Source: Paenibacillus sp. G2S3
GTDB taxonomy: Bacteria; Bacillota; Bacilli; Paenibacillales; Paenibacillaceae
Reading direction: 5' to 3'
DNA: 64,000 nucleotides
Assembly: GCF_030123105.1 (NCBI RefSeq)
Contig: NZ_CP126095.1
Coordinates: forward strand, 2,666,001-2,730,000
Made by a program: the position numbers and the translations under genes. A model generated the notes under the pieces. The model saw only the letters and a program-made list of their open reading frames with translations. It made no database searches and was not told the origin of the DNA. Positions 16,996-26,109 of this stretch are shown here, piece after piece; the stretch's first letter is position 1; each line of letters starts with the position of its first letter.

Positions 16996-17871
16996 ATGAC
17001 AACTAAAACAACACTTCATCCGGACGTAGAGATTGGTCTGGTGCAAATTAGAGTAAGTAATTTAGAGCGTTCGCTCACCTTTTATCAGAACGTGGTGGGG
17101 CTAAGTGTCTTACGGCAATCTGGCGGTGAGGTGGAAATGACTGCTGATGGTCAGAATGTGTTATTGATTCTGCGGGAGATTGAGAATGCAAGGGTGCTTC
17201 GTCCGAACTCTGTGGCTGGATTGTATCATTTTGCTATCCTTGTTCCGGATCGTCCGAGCTTGGGACTCGTAGTGCGCAATTTGATCGCTTCGGGAATTGA
17301 AGTGGGTCAGGGAGATCATTTGGTGAGTGAAGCGCTGTATATTCAGGACCCGGATAACAACGGAATTGAAATTTATCGAGATCGTCCTAGAGATACATGG
17401 AAGTATGATGCGGAAGGGCATGTAATGATGACAACGGACCCAGTGGATGTAGATGGATTGTTGGCGGCTTCTGAAGGTTTACAATGGAACGGGCTGCCAG
17501 CTGGAACGGTAATTGGACATGTACACTTTCATGTGGGCAATTTAACTAAGGCGAAGGAGTTCTACGTTGGTTTGCTTGGTTTTGATCTAGTAGCTAATTA
17601 TGGCAGTGCGGCAATGTTTATCTCTGCAGGTGGGTATCATCACCACATTGGATTGAATGTTTGGGCGGGGCAAGGCGCACCTGTAGCACCTGCTGATGCA
17701 GTAGGAATTGATTATTTCACCTTACTTCTTCCGAATGAAGAGGAGCGTGCAGCTATAGTGGAGCGTGTTAAGCAGGCTGGTTATACCGTTGTAGAAGAGA
17801 ATGGAGCCCCTACATTCAAAGATCCGTGGAACATTGGAATCAGACTTATAGTGAAAATTCATACGAAATAA
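16996..17871 (+). CDS. catE: Two-domain VOC dioxygenase, CatE-like (catechol 2,3-dioxygenase)
   Basis: 291 residues made of two vicinal-oxygen-chelate modules: one from about residue 12 (IGLVQIRVSNLERSLTFYQ) to 130, the other from about 165 (GHVHFHVGNLTKAKEFY). Metal-ligand candidates are His in LYHFAIL, His in GHVHFHV and Glu in GIEIYRD. The arrangement matches B. subtilis CatE (YfiE), induced by catechol and quinones. ATG 16996 follows GGGAGGAAAC; the earlier in-frame ATG at 16978 has no ribosome site. Ring-cleavage of catechol is likely but substrate range is unproven. Confidence 0.85.
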   Translation: MTTKTTLHPDVEIGLVQIRVSNLERSLTFYQNVVGLSVLRQSGGEVEMTADGQNVLLILREIENARVLRPNSVAGLYHFAILVPDRPSLGLVVRNLIASGIEVGQGDHLVSEALYIQDPDNNGIEIYRDRPRDTWKYDAEGHVMMTTDPVDVDGLLAASEGLQWNGLPAGTVIGHVHFHVGNLTKAKEFYVGLLGFDLVANYGSAAMFISAGGYHHHIGLNVWAGQGAPVAPADAVGIDYFTLLLPNEEERAAIVERVKQAGYTVVEENGAPTFKDPWNIGIRLIVKIHTK

Positions 17872-17973
17872 CTAATCTCCAACCGAATTCACCTTTATCT
17901 GGATAGAAAGAACTATCCATTTTCGTCCATTTATTTTATAATATTTGGAAAAAGATGGGCGGAAGGGTGAAGG

Positions 17974-18870
17974 TTGTTGGAATCATTTAAAATGGCGTAT
18001 GTGATCCTTTGTCACAAAAATCCTGAGCAGATCAATATGCTAATCGATAGTTTAACTAATGACTCCGTCGAGTTTTTCCTACATGTCGATCAGAAAAGTG
18101 GTATTGAAGCTGACATTACTCACCGTAACGATATTCATCTTGTGAAAGAGCCTATTGATGTATGGTGGGGACATTACAGTCAGATTGAATGTATTTTGAA
18201 GTGTTTTGCGCTGATCAAAGAACATGGGAAATTCAATTATATTAACATCATAAGTGGTCAGGATCTGCCCTTAGCTTCCAACGAAGTTATTCTTGATTTC
18301 TTTAAGGAGAATCAGGGGAACGAATTTGTGAAATATCTGCAATTACCGAATGCTTCTGAAACGTGGGGATGTTATGAGAGGGTGTCCGTTTATTATCCTA
18401 GATTCCTGATCTCAAGAACTAGACGTATGGCAGCTATTAGGATGAGGTATATTAAAGTAGTAATGAGCGTTCCATTCTTGCAAAGAAGGTTGGGTGCTCT
18501 GCCAAAAGCTCTGTATAAAGGCTCGAACTGGATGTCCATTACAGGTGAATGTATGGAATTTATCATGGAGTTCATTTCTACTTCTCCGGAGTATGTTAGA
18601 TTTTTTAAGAACACATTATGTGGAGATGAAATCTTCTTCCATACGATTATTTTGAATAGTGCGTTTAAGAACAATGTACAGAGTGAAATTAAGAGGTATA
18701 CAGACTGGGAAACAGGACCGGATTATCCTCGAACACTAACGATAGAAGATTATGAACGGATCACTCATACGGGTTTAGAATGCTTTTGGGGGAGAAAGTT
18801 TGATCTCGATATCGACAGAACCATCGTTCAGGATCTTCTTGATATAAATACTAAAGTAAAAACATCGTAA
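17974..18870 (+). CDS. GT14 core-2/I-branching type glycosyltransferase
   Basis: 298 residues. The opening MAYVILCHKNPEQI, FFLHVDQKS, VWWGHYSQIECIL and NYINIISGQDLPL are typical of bacterial homologues of the beta-1,6-N-acetylglucosaminyltransferase family (GT14). No membrane segment is seen. Such genes often act on surface polysaccharide or teichoic structures, but no such cluster is present here. TTG start at 17974 beside GGAAGGGTGAAGG; ATG 17992 is the alternative. Confidence 0.85.
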   Translation: MLESFKMAYVILCHKNPEQINMLIDSLTNDSVEFFLHVDQKSGIEADITHRNDIHLVKEPIDVWWGHYSQIECILKCFALIKEHGKFNYINIISGQDLPLASNEVILDFFKENQGNEFVKYLQLPNASETWGCYERVSVYYPRFLISRTRRMAAIRMRYIKVVMSVPFLQRRLGALPKALYKGSNWMSITGECMEFIMEFISTSPEYVRFFKNTLCGDEIFFHTIILNSAFKNNVQSEIKRYTDWETGPDYPRTLTIEDYERITHTGLECFWGRKFDLDIDRTIVQDLLDINTKVKTS

Positions 18871-18892
18871 ACATATACAGGAGGACAAGCTT

Positions 18893-19528
18893 ATGAAAAT
18901 CGCAGTTGTTGGAGCAAGTGGAAAAGCCGGAAGCCGAATCACTCAGGAAGCGCTAGATAGAGGCCATGAAGTTACAGCCATTGTACGGGATGCATCGAAA
19001 ATTGCAAAGAGTAAGGCAAAGGTCATCGAAAAGGATGTGTTTGCACTTACCCCGGAAGATTTGAAAGGTTTTGATGTTATTGTGAATGCTTTCGGAGCAC
19101 CGTTTGGTCAAGAGCATCTGCATGTGGATGCCGGAAATGTACTTATTGAAGCATTGAAGGATGTTCCTAATACAAGATTGATTGTAGTTGGAGGCGCGGG
19201 AAGTCTGTATGTAGATGAAGCTAAAACGCTTAAAGTGGTGGATACCCCCGATTTCCCTGACTTTATCAAACCAACGGCTACGAATCAAGGAAAAAACCTG
19301 GAAATTCTGCAAGGTACAGACTCACTGTCTTGGACTTTCGTTAGTCCATCCGCCAATTTTGCAATTGGGACAAGAACGGGTTCTTATGTGAAAGGCAAAG
19401 ATCATCTGCTTGTGAATTCCAAGGGCGAGAGCTATGTTAGTTATGAAGATTATGCGATTGCTATTGTAGACGAAATTGAACAGCCCCAGCATATTCGTGA
19501 ACGGTTTACAGTTGTTTCGGAATTATAA
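18893..19528 (+). CDS. NAD(P)-binding oxidoreductase, YwnB/NmrA-like atypical SDR
   Basis: 211 residues with the nucleotide-binding loop GASGKAG (residues 7-13), VTAIVRD, VNAFGAP and a C-terminal SYEDYAIAIVDEIE. This is the YwnB type of single-domain NAD(P)H-dependent epimerase/reductase. In B. subtilis it sits beside the Rrf2 gene ywnA; here the YwnA-like regulator is 5 kb away. AGGAGG precedes the ATG; it follows the glycosyltransferase by 22 bases. Confidence 0.85.
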   Translation: MKIAVVGASGKAGSRITQEALDRGHEVTAIVRDASKIAKSKAKVIEKDVFALTPEDLKGFDVIVNAFGAPFGQEHLHVDAGNVLIEALKDVPNTRLIVVGGAGSLYVDEAKTLKVVDTPDFPDFIKPTATNQGKNLEILQGTDSLSWTFVSPSANFAIGTRTGSYVKGKDHLLVNSKGESYVSYEDYAIAIVDEIEQPQHIRERFTVVSEL

Positions 19529-19560
19529 GTGAGTATAACGAGTAGGGAATATATATATAA

Positions 19561-19597
19561 AAAGAAAGCAGAGCCAGATAAGGGCTCTGCTTTCTTG
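19561..19597. terminator. Bidirectional terminator between convergent genes
   Basis: Perfect 12-bp stem GAAAGCAGAGCC / GGCTCTGCTTTC. On the minus strand it is followed by CTTTTTATAT; on the plus strand the T run is short. It lies between the YwnB-like gene and the MBL hydrolase gene. Confidence 0.8.
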
Positions 19598-19604
19598 CAT
19601 CTGT

Positions 19605-20360
19605 TTATTCTCTTGCTTCCGCAATTTCGGCAATCCGTTTATTTGCATTTCCGCGATAGATGCCGCCATGATAGCAAATGACCGTATCAATCTCATACTC
19701 GGCGAACTTCGTCAGAGAGGATAAAGCTAACTTCATGTCAGGCGTTGCCGAAGGAGTGGGGCCATGCAGCTCACCGCCTTGAACGGTTAGAGCATCCGCG
19801 GCAATTAGCGTACGGCTATCATGATGGTATAAACTCAGATGTCCTGGGCTATGGCCCGGCGTATGGATAACCGTAATGCCACCAGCAAAAGGCAGTATTT
19901 CCCCGTCTTCTAGGGTTTGATCTACTCTTCCTTTAGGGGGATGGGATAACACGGACAGGAAAGCTCGGCGCCATTCCTCTGGGACATGAGGGGGGATCAT
20001 AGCTTCTGCCGCAGCTAAAGCTTCAGGGGTATGTTTAAGGAGCATTCGCTCTCCTTCAATATAAGGCTTCTCGACTTCGTGAGCTAGAACAGTCAGACCT
20101 AGACATTCTTCTGACAGTAGAGCAGGTAAGCTCCCGATATGATCTAAATCTTGATGTGTGATAATTATGGTACGTAGTTGTTCCCAAGGCACGTGGGCTT
20201 CTGTTAGAGCTTCTTTAAATTTTGGGAGCAGGCCCGGAAATCCAGTGTCGACGAGTACAGCAGAATTTTCATCCCAGAGCAGTGTGGGGTAAATGGTGTC
20301 ATTTCCATCCATAACTTGTGCTGTAATTTCTAACATTTCTATTCCACTAGCAATATGCAT
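19605..20360 (-). CDS. MBL-fold metallo-hydrolase
   Basis: 251 residues. The zinc motif is THQDLDHIG (HxDxDH form without the first His pair), followed by HTPGHSPGH, AADAL and CYHGG, a glyoxalase-II-like arrangement. Related enzymes hydrolyse thioesters, lactones or cyclic nucleotides; the substrate cannot be told. GGAGGGATCTT precedes the ATG. Single gene. Confidence 0.85.
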   Translation of the reverse strand: MHIASGIEMLEITAQVMDGNDTIYPTLLWDENSAVLVDTGFPGLLPKFKEALTEAHVPWEQLRTIIITHQDLDHIGSLPALLSEECLGLTVLAHEVEKPYIEGERMLLKHTPEALAAAEAMIPPHVPEEWRRAFLSVLSHPPKGRVDQTLEDGEILPFAGGITVIHTPGHSPGHLSLYHHDSRTLIAADALTVQGGELHGPTPSATPDMKLALSSLTKFAEYEIDTVICYHGGIYRGNANKRIAEIAEARE

Positions 20361-20519
20361 AAGATCCCTCCGTGATTAGTGATAAGAGCGATGCCGTTAG
20401 GCTAATGCATATGATACTCAAAATAAGAATCTATTTCAATAGTTTAATTTATTATTATAACATAAATAAATATTTTTGTCAATATGATTCTGATGTATTT
20501 TTTGTGGAATTTCTAGGGG

Positions 20520-20542
20520 AGAATGATCGTTAAGATCATTCT
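20520..20542. promoter_or_regulatory. Perfect dyad upstream of the nhaK-like promoter
   Basis: AGAATGATC (20520-20528) and GATCATTCT (20534-20542) with a GTTAA centre, ending 10 bases before the -35 box. No T run follows on either side, so an operator is likelier than a terminator. Confidence 0.4.
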
Positions 20543-20552
20543 TCGCTTGATT

Positions 20553-20582
20553 TTGCCCTCACCTAAAGCTTTGCGATATAAT
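20553..20582 (+). promoter_or_regulatory. Promoter of the Na+/H+ antiporter gene
   Basis: TTGCCC (20553-20558), 18-base spacer, TATAAT (20577-20582), 32 bases before the TTG start. Confidence 0.6.
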
Positions 20583-20614
20583 AATCAAATAAAAAAAATG
20601 GGAGCTGATACGGT

Positions 20615-22633
20615 TTGGAGACTTTTCTAGTTGTACTCGTCCTACTGGGGCTTATCGCAATATCCAACATCATTAACCGATTCATTCCCTCTGTACCGAT
20701 ACCGTTAATACAAATTGGTCTGGGTGTAATGGTTGTATTAATGCCTTTGGGAATACATATGACACTGGAACCAGAGCTGTTCTTCGTATTATTTATTGCT
20801 CCGCTTTTGTTCAATGATGGGAAGCGGACGCCAAGAAATGAATTATGGAACTTACGGGGTCCGATATTAATGCTAGCGCTGGGATTGGTTTTTGCTACTG
20901 TGCTTATTGCTGGTTATTCGATAAACTGGATGATTCCAACGATCCCGCTAGCCGCTGCATTTGCTCTGGCAGCGATTTTATCACCTACAGATGCGGTCGC
21001 GGTCAGCGCAATCGCTGGAAGGGTACATCTTCCTAAGAGTATTCATCGCATTCTAGAGGGCGAATCATTAATGAATGATGCCTCCGGACTTGTTGCTTTT
21101 AACTTTGCCATCGCTGCAGCAGTGACGGGTGTGTTTTCATTACCGAAAGCCTCCATTAGTTTTGTAGTTATTGCTGTAGGCGGGTTGATCGTCGGCGCAT
21201 TACTGGCATTTCTTCTGATTCGGCTGAGCGTAATTATTCGCAGACTGGGGATGGAGGATATCACGGTACATGTACTTCTACAAATCCTAACCCCTTTTAT
21301 TATCTATCTGATCAGTGAAGAGATCGGGGTATCTGGCATTTTGGCAGTGGTTGCAGGGGGGATTATTCATGCGGTGGAGAAGGACCGTGCTGTATCTCCG
21401 CAGTATAAGCTTCAACTGGTATCTGCTAGTACATGGTCTGTTCTGCTCTATATATTGAACGGTCTGGTCTTCCTTATTCTCGGCTTATCTATTCCAGACG
21501 TTATTGAAGTGATCTATCGTGATACGGCCGTGGATAATCTTATGGTAGTTGGTTATGTATTAGCCATTACTGTTCTGCTGTTTGTGTTGCGGTTTGTATG
21601 GGTGTATGTGTTCTCTATGGTGGGAGCTCGTCTGCGAAAAATGGAAAAATCGTCTGTTAAGTCACTATTAATCCTAACCATTTCAGGAGTACGTGGAGCG
21701 GTTACCTTAGCAGGTGCTTTTTCGATTCCCTTTTTTCTTGGGGATGGCTCGCCATTTCCTGAGCGTGATTTAATCATCTTTATCGCTGCAGGGGTTATTC
21801 TAATGTCGCTGCTGATCGCCAGTGTCTTTTTGCCAATTCTAGCAGGTAAAGAAGAGCCTGTTGCCGAATCAGGTGAGACAGAAGCCGAGCAGGCGGCCAA
21901 GTCTAAGGTTATTGCTGCCGGCTTAACTATGCTGCAAAGTATGATGACAGAAGAGAGCAAGGAATCTGCATTGCCTGCTTTGAGTGAATTTAGAGAAAAG
22001 GTTTATAGTTTAAACCGTGAGGACCAAGCGAATGATCCTGCACTCGAGGACTTCCGTCGACTGGGTGTTGAAGCAAGGATTGTGGGTCTGCAAGCCGAGC
22101 GTAAAGAACTGAACCGATTGCTGGAGAACAATGAAATTCCCGCCTCAGTGGCTCAGAAGCTGGAAGAATTCTTGAATCATAGTGAAGTTTTTCTAGCCAG
22201 AAGTCTGAATTCGCAAATCAGAATATCGATTACCGAGATTAGACGGCTGTTTGCGGGGATGTTCTCAGGACAGAATGAAGGGGAAGCTGGCCAACAAATG
22301 CTTGAGCAGGCTGAGTGTGCCAGAGAGGCGAAAATTGCTATGGCCCATGCAGCTATAACTGCTATTAATGCGTGTAAGAACGAGAATAACCGAAGGGCAG
22401 CCGAGAAGGTTGCATGCAGTTATGAACAGCTGATTTCACGCCTAGAGCAGGGGAAAGGCTGGACAAAGGATGGGCTTGTTGATGATCAAAAGCTTGAAAT
22501 GAAGCTGAAAGCTATTCAAGAGCAGCGTGATAAGGTACAGCAGATGTACCAGGATGGAACCATTAACCGCAAGCTAGCAGCTAAATTACGCAAGTTCGTA
22601 GATCATTTGGAGACATCGATTTGGGAGGATTAG
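20615..22633 (+). CDS. CPA1-family Na+/H+ antiporter, NhaK-like
   Basis: 672 residues, the size of B. subtilis NhaK (YvgP). About twelve membrane segments cover residues 1-410, with the ion-binding AAILSPTDAVAVSA and GESLMNDASGLVAF signatures and ISGVRGAVTLAGA. A long hydrophilic helical C-terminal domain (about 420-672) is likely regulatory. It exchanges Na+ (or K+/Li+) for protons for alkali and salt tolerance. TTG start behind GGGAG. An upstream perfect dyad suggests control by an unidentified factor. Confidence 0.88.
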   Translation: METFLVVLVLLGLIAISNIINRFIPSVPIPLIQIGLGVMVVLMPLGIHMTLEPELFFVLFIAPLLFNDGKRTPRNELWNLRGPILMLALGLVFATVLIAGYSINWMIPTIPLAAAFALAAILSPTDAVAVSAIAGRVHLPKSIHRILEGESLMNDASGLVAFNFAIAAAVTGVFSLPKASISFVVIAVGGLIVGALLAFLLIRLSVIIRRLGMEDITVHVLLQILTPFIIYLISEEIGVSGILAVVAGGIIHAVEKDRAVSPQYKLQLVSASTWSVLLYILNGLVFLILGLSIPDVIEVIYRDTAVDNLMVVGYVLAITVLLFVLRFVWVYVFSMVGARLRKMEKSSVKSLLILTISGVRGAVTLAGAFSIPFFLGDGSPFPERDLIIFIAAGVILMSLLIASVFLPILAGKEEPVAESGETEAEQAAKSKVIAAGLTMLQSMMTEESKESALPALSEFREKVYSLNREDQANDPALEDFRRLGVEARIVGLQAERKELNRLLENNEIPASVAQKLEEFLNHSEVFLARSLNSQIRISITEIRRLFAGMFSGQNEGEAGQQMLEQAECAREAKIAMAHAAITAINACKNENNRRAAEKVACSYEQLISRLEQGKGWTKDGLVDDQKLEMKLKAIQEQRDKVQQMYQDGTINRKLAAKLRKFVDHLETSIWED

Positions 22634-22765
22634 CTGTGCTGAACACCACGGTATCTTCTCACACAGATGAAATATTTGAAACCAGCTTATGTGGGTAAAA
22701 GAATAGGACAGCATGCATTACGCTTTATTCGCCAGCTATCAGAAAATCTTAGGGGGAATTCAGAT

Positions 22766-23227
22766 ATGAAACTCGCGGAAGCGTTAGTGAATCGAAGTGA
22801 TCTAACCCGTAAAATCGCTCAGCTAAAACAGCGGCTGGAGCGAGTTGTTAAAGTTCAAGAGGGTGAGGAGCCGGCTGAACAACCTGAAGCACTTTTGCAG
22901 GAGCTAGAAAGAGCAGTTAATGAACAGACGATTTTGATCCGAGCGATTAATCGTACGAATTCATCCGTGGCTTTCAATGAGAATTGGAGTATTGCCGATG
23001 CGCTAGCGGAACGGGACAAAATGTTACAGCTACGGAAGCTGTTTAGCGATTTGCTCGAACAGGCTTCCATCACTCAGGATCGTTACAGTCGCTCGGAGGT
23101 TCGTTTTCAGAGAACGGTGGATGTCGCTCAGATTCAGAAGCAGATGGATGAGCTGTCCAAGTCTTACCGCGAGTTGGATTTTAAGATTCAGGAGAAGAAC
23201 TGGACGGTACCCTTGACTACACCGTAA
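22766..23227 (+). CDS. DIP1984 family protein
   Basis: 153 residues, all helical and charged, beginning MKLAEALVNRSDLTRKIAQL and containing LIRAINRTNSS and LLEQAS, the pattern of DIP1984 proteins, sometimes annotated septicolysin. ATG 22766 follows GGGGGAATTC and matches where the family begins; the frame is open from 22667 without a better ribosome site. Function unknown; coiled-coil oligomer likely. It follows the antiporter gene by 130 bases. Confidence 0.8.
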   Translation: MKLAEALVNRSDLTRKIAQLKQRLERVVKVQEGEEPAEQPEALLQELERAVNEQTILIRAINRTNSSVAFNENWSIADALAERDKMLQLRKLFSDLLEQASITQDRYSRSEVRFQRTVDVAQIQKQMDELSKSYRELDFKIQEKNWTVPLTTP

Positions 23228-23741
23228 AAGATTTACCACAGCAGAAGGTAACTGATCTTCATAAAGGTGAACGCAGCCCGCCAACAGGGGAAGTTGGAAA
23301 ATCGACAGATGCCGGGCCATATCTGACCAAATTATAATTTAGCCCCGTACTGTTACAAATGTAAAGTGTACCTATTAATGTAACTACCGCGCGTTGATTT
23401 ATGGAAGAACAGTGAGGGTGGGGACGGGGATATTTTTGCTGTGTTTTACCTTTTTCATAACATGAAGTAGCGCTATTAGGATAGGTATATTCGTCATATA
23501 TAATGTGAAAAAATGTCGAATAATGTTGAATTAAATGGATTAAAATTTGCACGAACGGCCTGTTTTGCCTATATTTACGCTTGTTATCCTGTATAATTTA
23601 CGAATACGCGGAGTCCTTAACCGCTGTTCAATTCTTAAGTTGATTATTCAGGGTGAGCGTGTGATTCACTGGTCGTAAATTAGTGGCCCTTGTCTCCTCA
23701 TTCATTCTACTATTCCTTTTTATGAGAGAGAGAAGTGACAA
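23228..23741 (+). promoter_or_regulatory. Long intergenic region before degV with scattered signals
   Basis: No convincing gene in 514 bases. GCCCG at 23276 and CGGGC at 23313 enclose CCAAC/GTTGG (23281-23285 / 23293-23297), a nested hairpin that matches no riboswitch I know. GTTACA (23352) and TGTAAC (23379) echo the half-sites at catE and the Rrf2 gene. TATAAT occurs at 23499-23504 and 23592-23597; the second is the likelier degV promoter, though its -35 is poor. An open frame at 23215-23337 has no start codon. Confidence 0.4.
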
Positions 23742-24644
23742 ATGACCATGAAATCAATTGCCTGGGTAACCGACAGTACAAGTATCATAGATCCGGAGTT
23801 CGCTAAGAATAATCATGTGTATATTATTCCGTTACGGATTATTATCAACAACGAATGTTATAAAGAAAATATAGATATTACGATCGATGACTTCTATGAG
23901 AAAATGCGCGAGCATGAAAAGGTAGGCAGCTCACAGCCTCCAATCGGTGAGTTTATCGAGCTATACGAACGGTTGAAGGAAGAGTACGATGAGATTATCG
24001 CTGTACATCTATCTTCAGAGCTCAGCGGCACGTACAATGCTTCGATGCAAGGCGCCGAAATAGCAGAGGCCAATGTGATTGGAATTGATGCGAAGGTAGG
24101 CGCTTATCCGATCCGAGAAATGATCATGCGCGGTATACATTGGCAGAAGAAGGGCTTTTCTGGACTAGAAATTAAAGCGAAGATTGAAAATATTATTGAG
24201 AATATGTCCTTTTACTTAATTCCTGCAAGTTTGACACAGCTTCATCGCAGTGGACGTGTTTCTGGATCACAATTTGTGCTTAGCCAATTGCTGCGCATAA
24301 ACTTGCTGCTTCGTTTTGACGAAGGGAAGGTCGTTGTTGTGGAGAAAATTCGGACGATGAAGAAGACACAACAGGCGCTTTTGGAGATATTTAAGCAGGA
24401 TGTAGGACTTGTTAACGATGTATGTATCATGCATTCTAATAATTTAGAGATGGCACTCAAGCTGGAAGAGGACATCAAAGCAATGGCGCCTGACTTACGT
24501 ACAGAGATTATGACATATATTCCTGCTGTGGCTGTTCATGCGGGTGAGGGTACTGTAGGGCTGTCCTGGATCAAGAACACTAGCATCAATAGTATTCTTC
24601 CGGACGCTACGCCTGTAGCCTTCCCTGAAGCAGTATTTGCATAG
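23742..24644 (+). CDS. DegV family fatty-acid-binding protein
   Basis: 300 residues. TDSTS (residues 11-15), SSELSGTYNAS and QLHRSGRVSG are the family's fatty-acid carboxylate- and chain-binding motifs. DegV/FakB proteins present fatty acids to the kinase FakA for phosphorylation and entry into phospholipid synthesis. No FakA gene is nearby, as is usual for DegV paralogues. The ATG follows GAGAGAGAAG. Ends at a strong terminator facing the ThrE genes. Confidence 0.88.
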   Translation: MTMKSIAWVTDSTSIIDPEFAKNNHVYIIPLRIIINNECYKENIDITIDDFYEKMREHEKVGSSQPPIGEFIELYERLKEEYDEIIAVHLSSELSGTYNASMQGAEIAEANVIGIDAKVGAYPIREMIMRGIHWQKKGFSGLEIKAKIENIIENMSFYLIPASLTQLHRSGRVSGSQFVLSQLLRINLLLRFDEGKVVVVEKIRTMKKTQQALLEIFKQDVGLVNDVCIMHSNNLEMALKLEEDIKAMAPDLRTEIMTYIPAVAVHAGEGTVGLSWIKNTSINSILPDATPVAFPEAVFA

Positions 24645-24657
24645 AGATGAATCAACA

Positions 24658-24723
24658 AAGAAATCGCTCCTTGGGAGATGGATGGGTGACCACCATTGTA
24701 CCAAGGGGCGATTTCTTTTTTTT
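24658..24723 (+). terminator. Terminator after degV
   Basis: Long stem AAGAAATCGCTCCTTGG paired with CCAAGGGGCGATTTCTT (G-U allowed) and an inner GGTG/CACC, followed by a T run. The minus-strand T run is weaker, so it may also serve the convergent exporter genes. Confidence 0.85.
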
Positions 24724-24735
24724 AAAAGTAGATTG

Positions 24736-25161
24736 TTATTTGATTGCACGACGCCGGAACATTTGTCCAATTACATCACTTAGCACGAGTCCAGCTGCAA
24801 TGGCTCCAGAGAGCATTAATGCCCGAACAGCGATTTCTACAGCCAAAGTATAGTCTTCTTCCACAAATTTACGCATAGCATCGTAAGCGAGACCACCCGG
24901 AACAAGCGGGATAATACCACCTACACTAAAAATAATAACCGGCATTTTGAAGGATCGTGCAAAAAATTGGCTGACGATGCCCACTATTACACTAGCTGCA
25001 AATGTAGCTACTACAGGCCCGAACTCTACATCAAGCAGCACATACACCATCCAGCCCACCATTCCGGCAAAACCACACTGCAGTAGTGAGCGCTTAGGCG
25101 CATTAAATAGAATACAGAAGGTTGCCGCGGCGATAAAACTGGTTATAAGTTGCAAAATCAT
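24736..25161 (-). CDS. Threonine/serine exporter, small subunit (ThrE_2, YjjB-like)
   Basis: 141 residues with four hydrophobic segments. AGMVGWMVYVL, FARSFKMPVIIFSVGGIIPLVPGG and a C-terminal segment match the short half of split ThrE exporters. The partner half lies 28 bases upstream on the same strand. Together the halves form the ten-segment exporter present as one chain in Corynebacterium. AGAGGTTAG precedes the ATG. Confidence 0.85.
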   Translation of the reverse strand: MILQLITSFIAAATFCILFNAPKRSLLQCGFAGMVGWMVYVLLDVEFGPVVATFAASVIVGIVSQFFARSFKMPVIIFSVGGIIPLVPGGLAYDAMRKFVEEDYTLAVEIAVRALMLSGAIAAGLVLSDVIGQMFRRRAIK

Positions 25162-25189
25162 GAAGGGCTAACCTCTTTCACATGGAAAA

Positions 25190-25954
25190 TTAAAATAGTG
25201 ATAGTACAAGCCCGATACCTGTACCGATTGCAAAAGCAGTTAGAAAGGCATCGGCTCCTTTGGATATGCCTGACACCAGATGACCGGCCATCAGATCACG
25301 AACGGCATTAGTAATGAGTAGACCGGGTACTAGAGGCATAACGGAGCCGATAATGATTTTGTCCATTTCTTGGCCTATTCCCAGCTTTACAGAATAGAAG
25401 GCTAGAAGTCCGATCAGGAAGGATGCAGAAAACTCTGCAAAGAATCTAGTCTGCACTAAACGATGCAGATAGATGACCGCAGCGAAACCCAAACCGGAAA
25501 TGGGCAAGGCAGGGAGAGCATCCCATAAACTGCCCTTAAACATAACTGTGAAGCAGGCACCAGTGAAGGCGGCTGCTAAGATCTGCAGCCATACGGGATA
25601 GACATGTGAGGCTTCATCAACTTCTCCTAATCTTGCACGAGCTTCCTCAGCTGTAATCTGACGTTCGCTCAGACGCCGAGAAATATCATTGACCTCCGAT
25701 ACCTTCTGCAGATCCGTTGTTCGCTCCGCAATTCTGTATAACTTAACAGGTTCTATTCTATTTGTGGTGAACATTATAACGGTTGGTGTAACATAACTAT
25801 GTGCCCCCGGGAACCCGAGAGATCCAGCCATTCGCGTCATCGTATCTTCAACTCTGGATGTTTCTGCACCATTCTGCAGCATGATCTTGCCAGCTAGAAG
25901 ACAGAGATCAACAATTTCATAATAGGTAGTGTTAGTGTTGCTCGTGCTCTCCAA
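25190..25954 (-). CDS. Threonine/serine exporter, large subunit (ThrE, YjjP-like)
   Basis: 254 residues. The cytosolic N-terminus carries GAETSRVEDTMTRMAGSLG, the family signature, followed by five hydrophobic segments from about residue 120. Starts at TTG close behind GGAGAAG. First gene of the two-gene exporter unit. It probably exports small amino acids or related metabolites with the 141-residue partner. Confidence 0.87.
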   Translation of the reverse strand: MESTSNTNTTYYEIVDLCLLAGKIMLQNGAETSRVEDTMTRMAGSLGFPGAHSYVTPTVIMFTTNRIEPVKLYRIAERTTDLQKVSEVNDISRRLSERQITAEEARARLGEVDEASHVYPVWLQILAAAFTGACFTVMFKGSLWDALPALPISGLGFAAVIYLHRLVQTRFFAEFSASFLIGLLAFYSVKLGIGQEMDKIIIGSVMPLVPGLLITNAVRDLMAGHLVSGISKGADAFLTAFAIGTGIGLVLSLF

Positions 25955-26109
25955 CTTCTCCGGTCCTCCTCTGAATGTGAGTATCTATGTTTACATATTT
26001 CGATTGTCGCTTCATCTACGTGAAAATAACAACCCCAATATAGCATTATAAACGATATGGTGTGTATTTTAATATAGTTTACAAATAAAAATGTATAAGC
26101 ATGCACTAT

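Noticed and set aside
21553..21960. 135-codon open frame on the minus strand
   Set aside because: Shadow of the Na+/H+ antiporter gene; no ribosome site or domain.
23270..23320. Riboswitch before degV
   Set aside because: The nested hairpin (GCCCG/CGGGC, CCAAC/GTTGG) lies 420 bases from degV and matches no conserved core of the classes I could compare from memory.
23215..23337. Protein-like frame after the DIP1984 gene (TVKDLPQQKVTDLHKGERSP)
   Set aside because: No start codon and no recognised similarity; too short to support even as a remnant.
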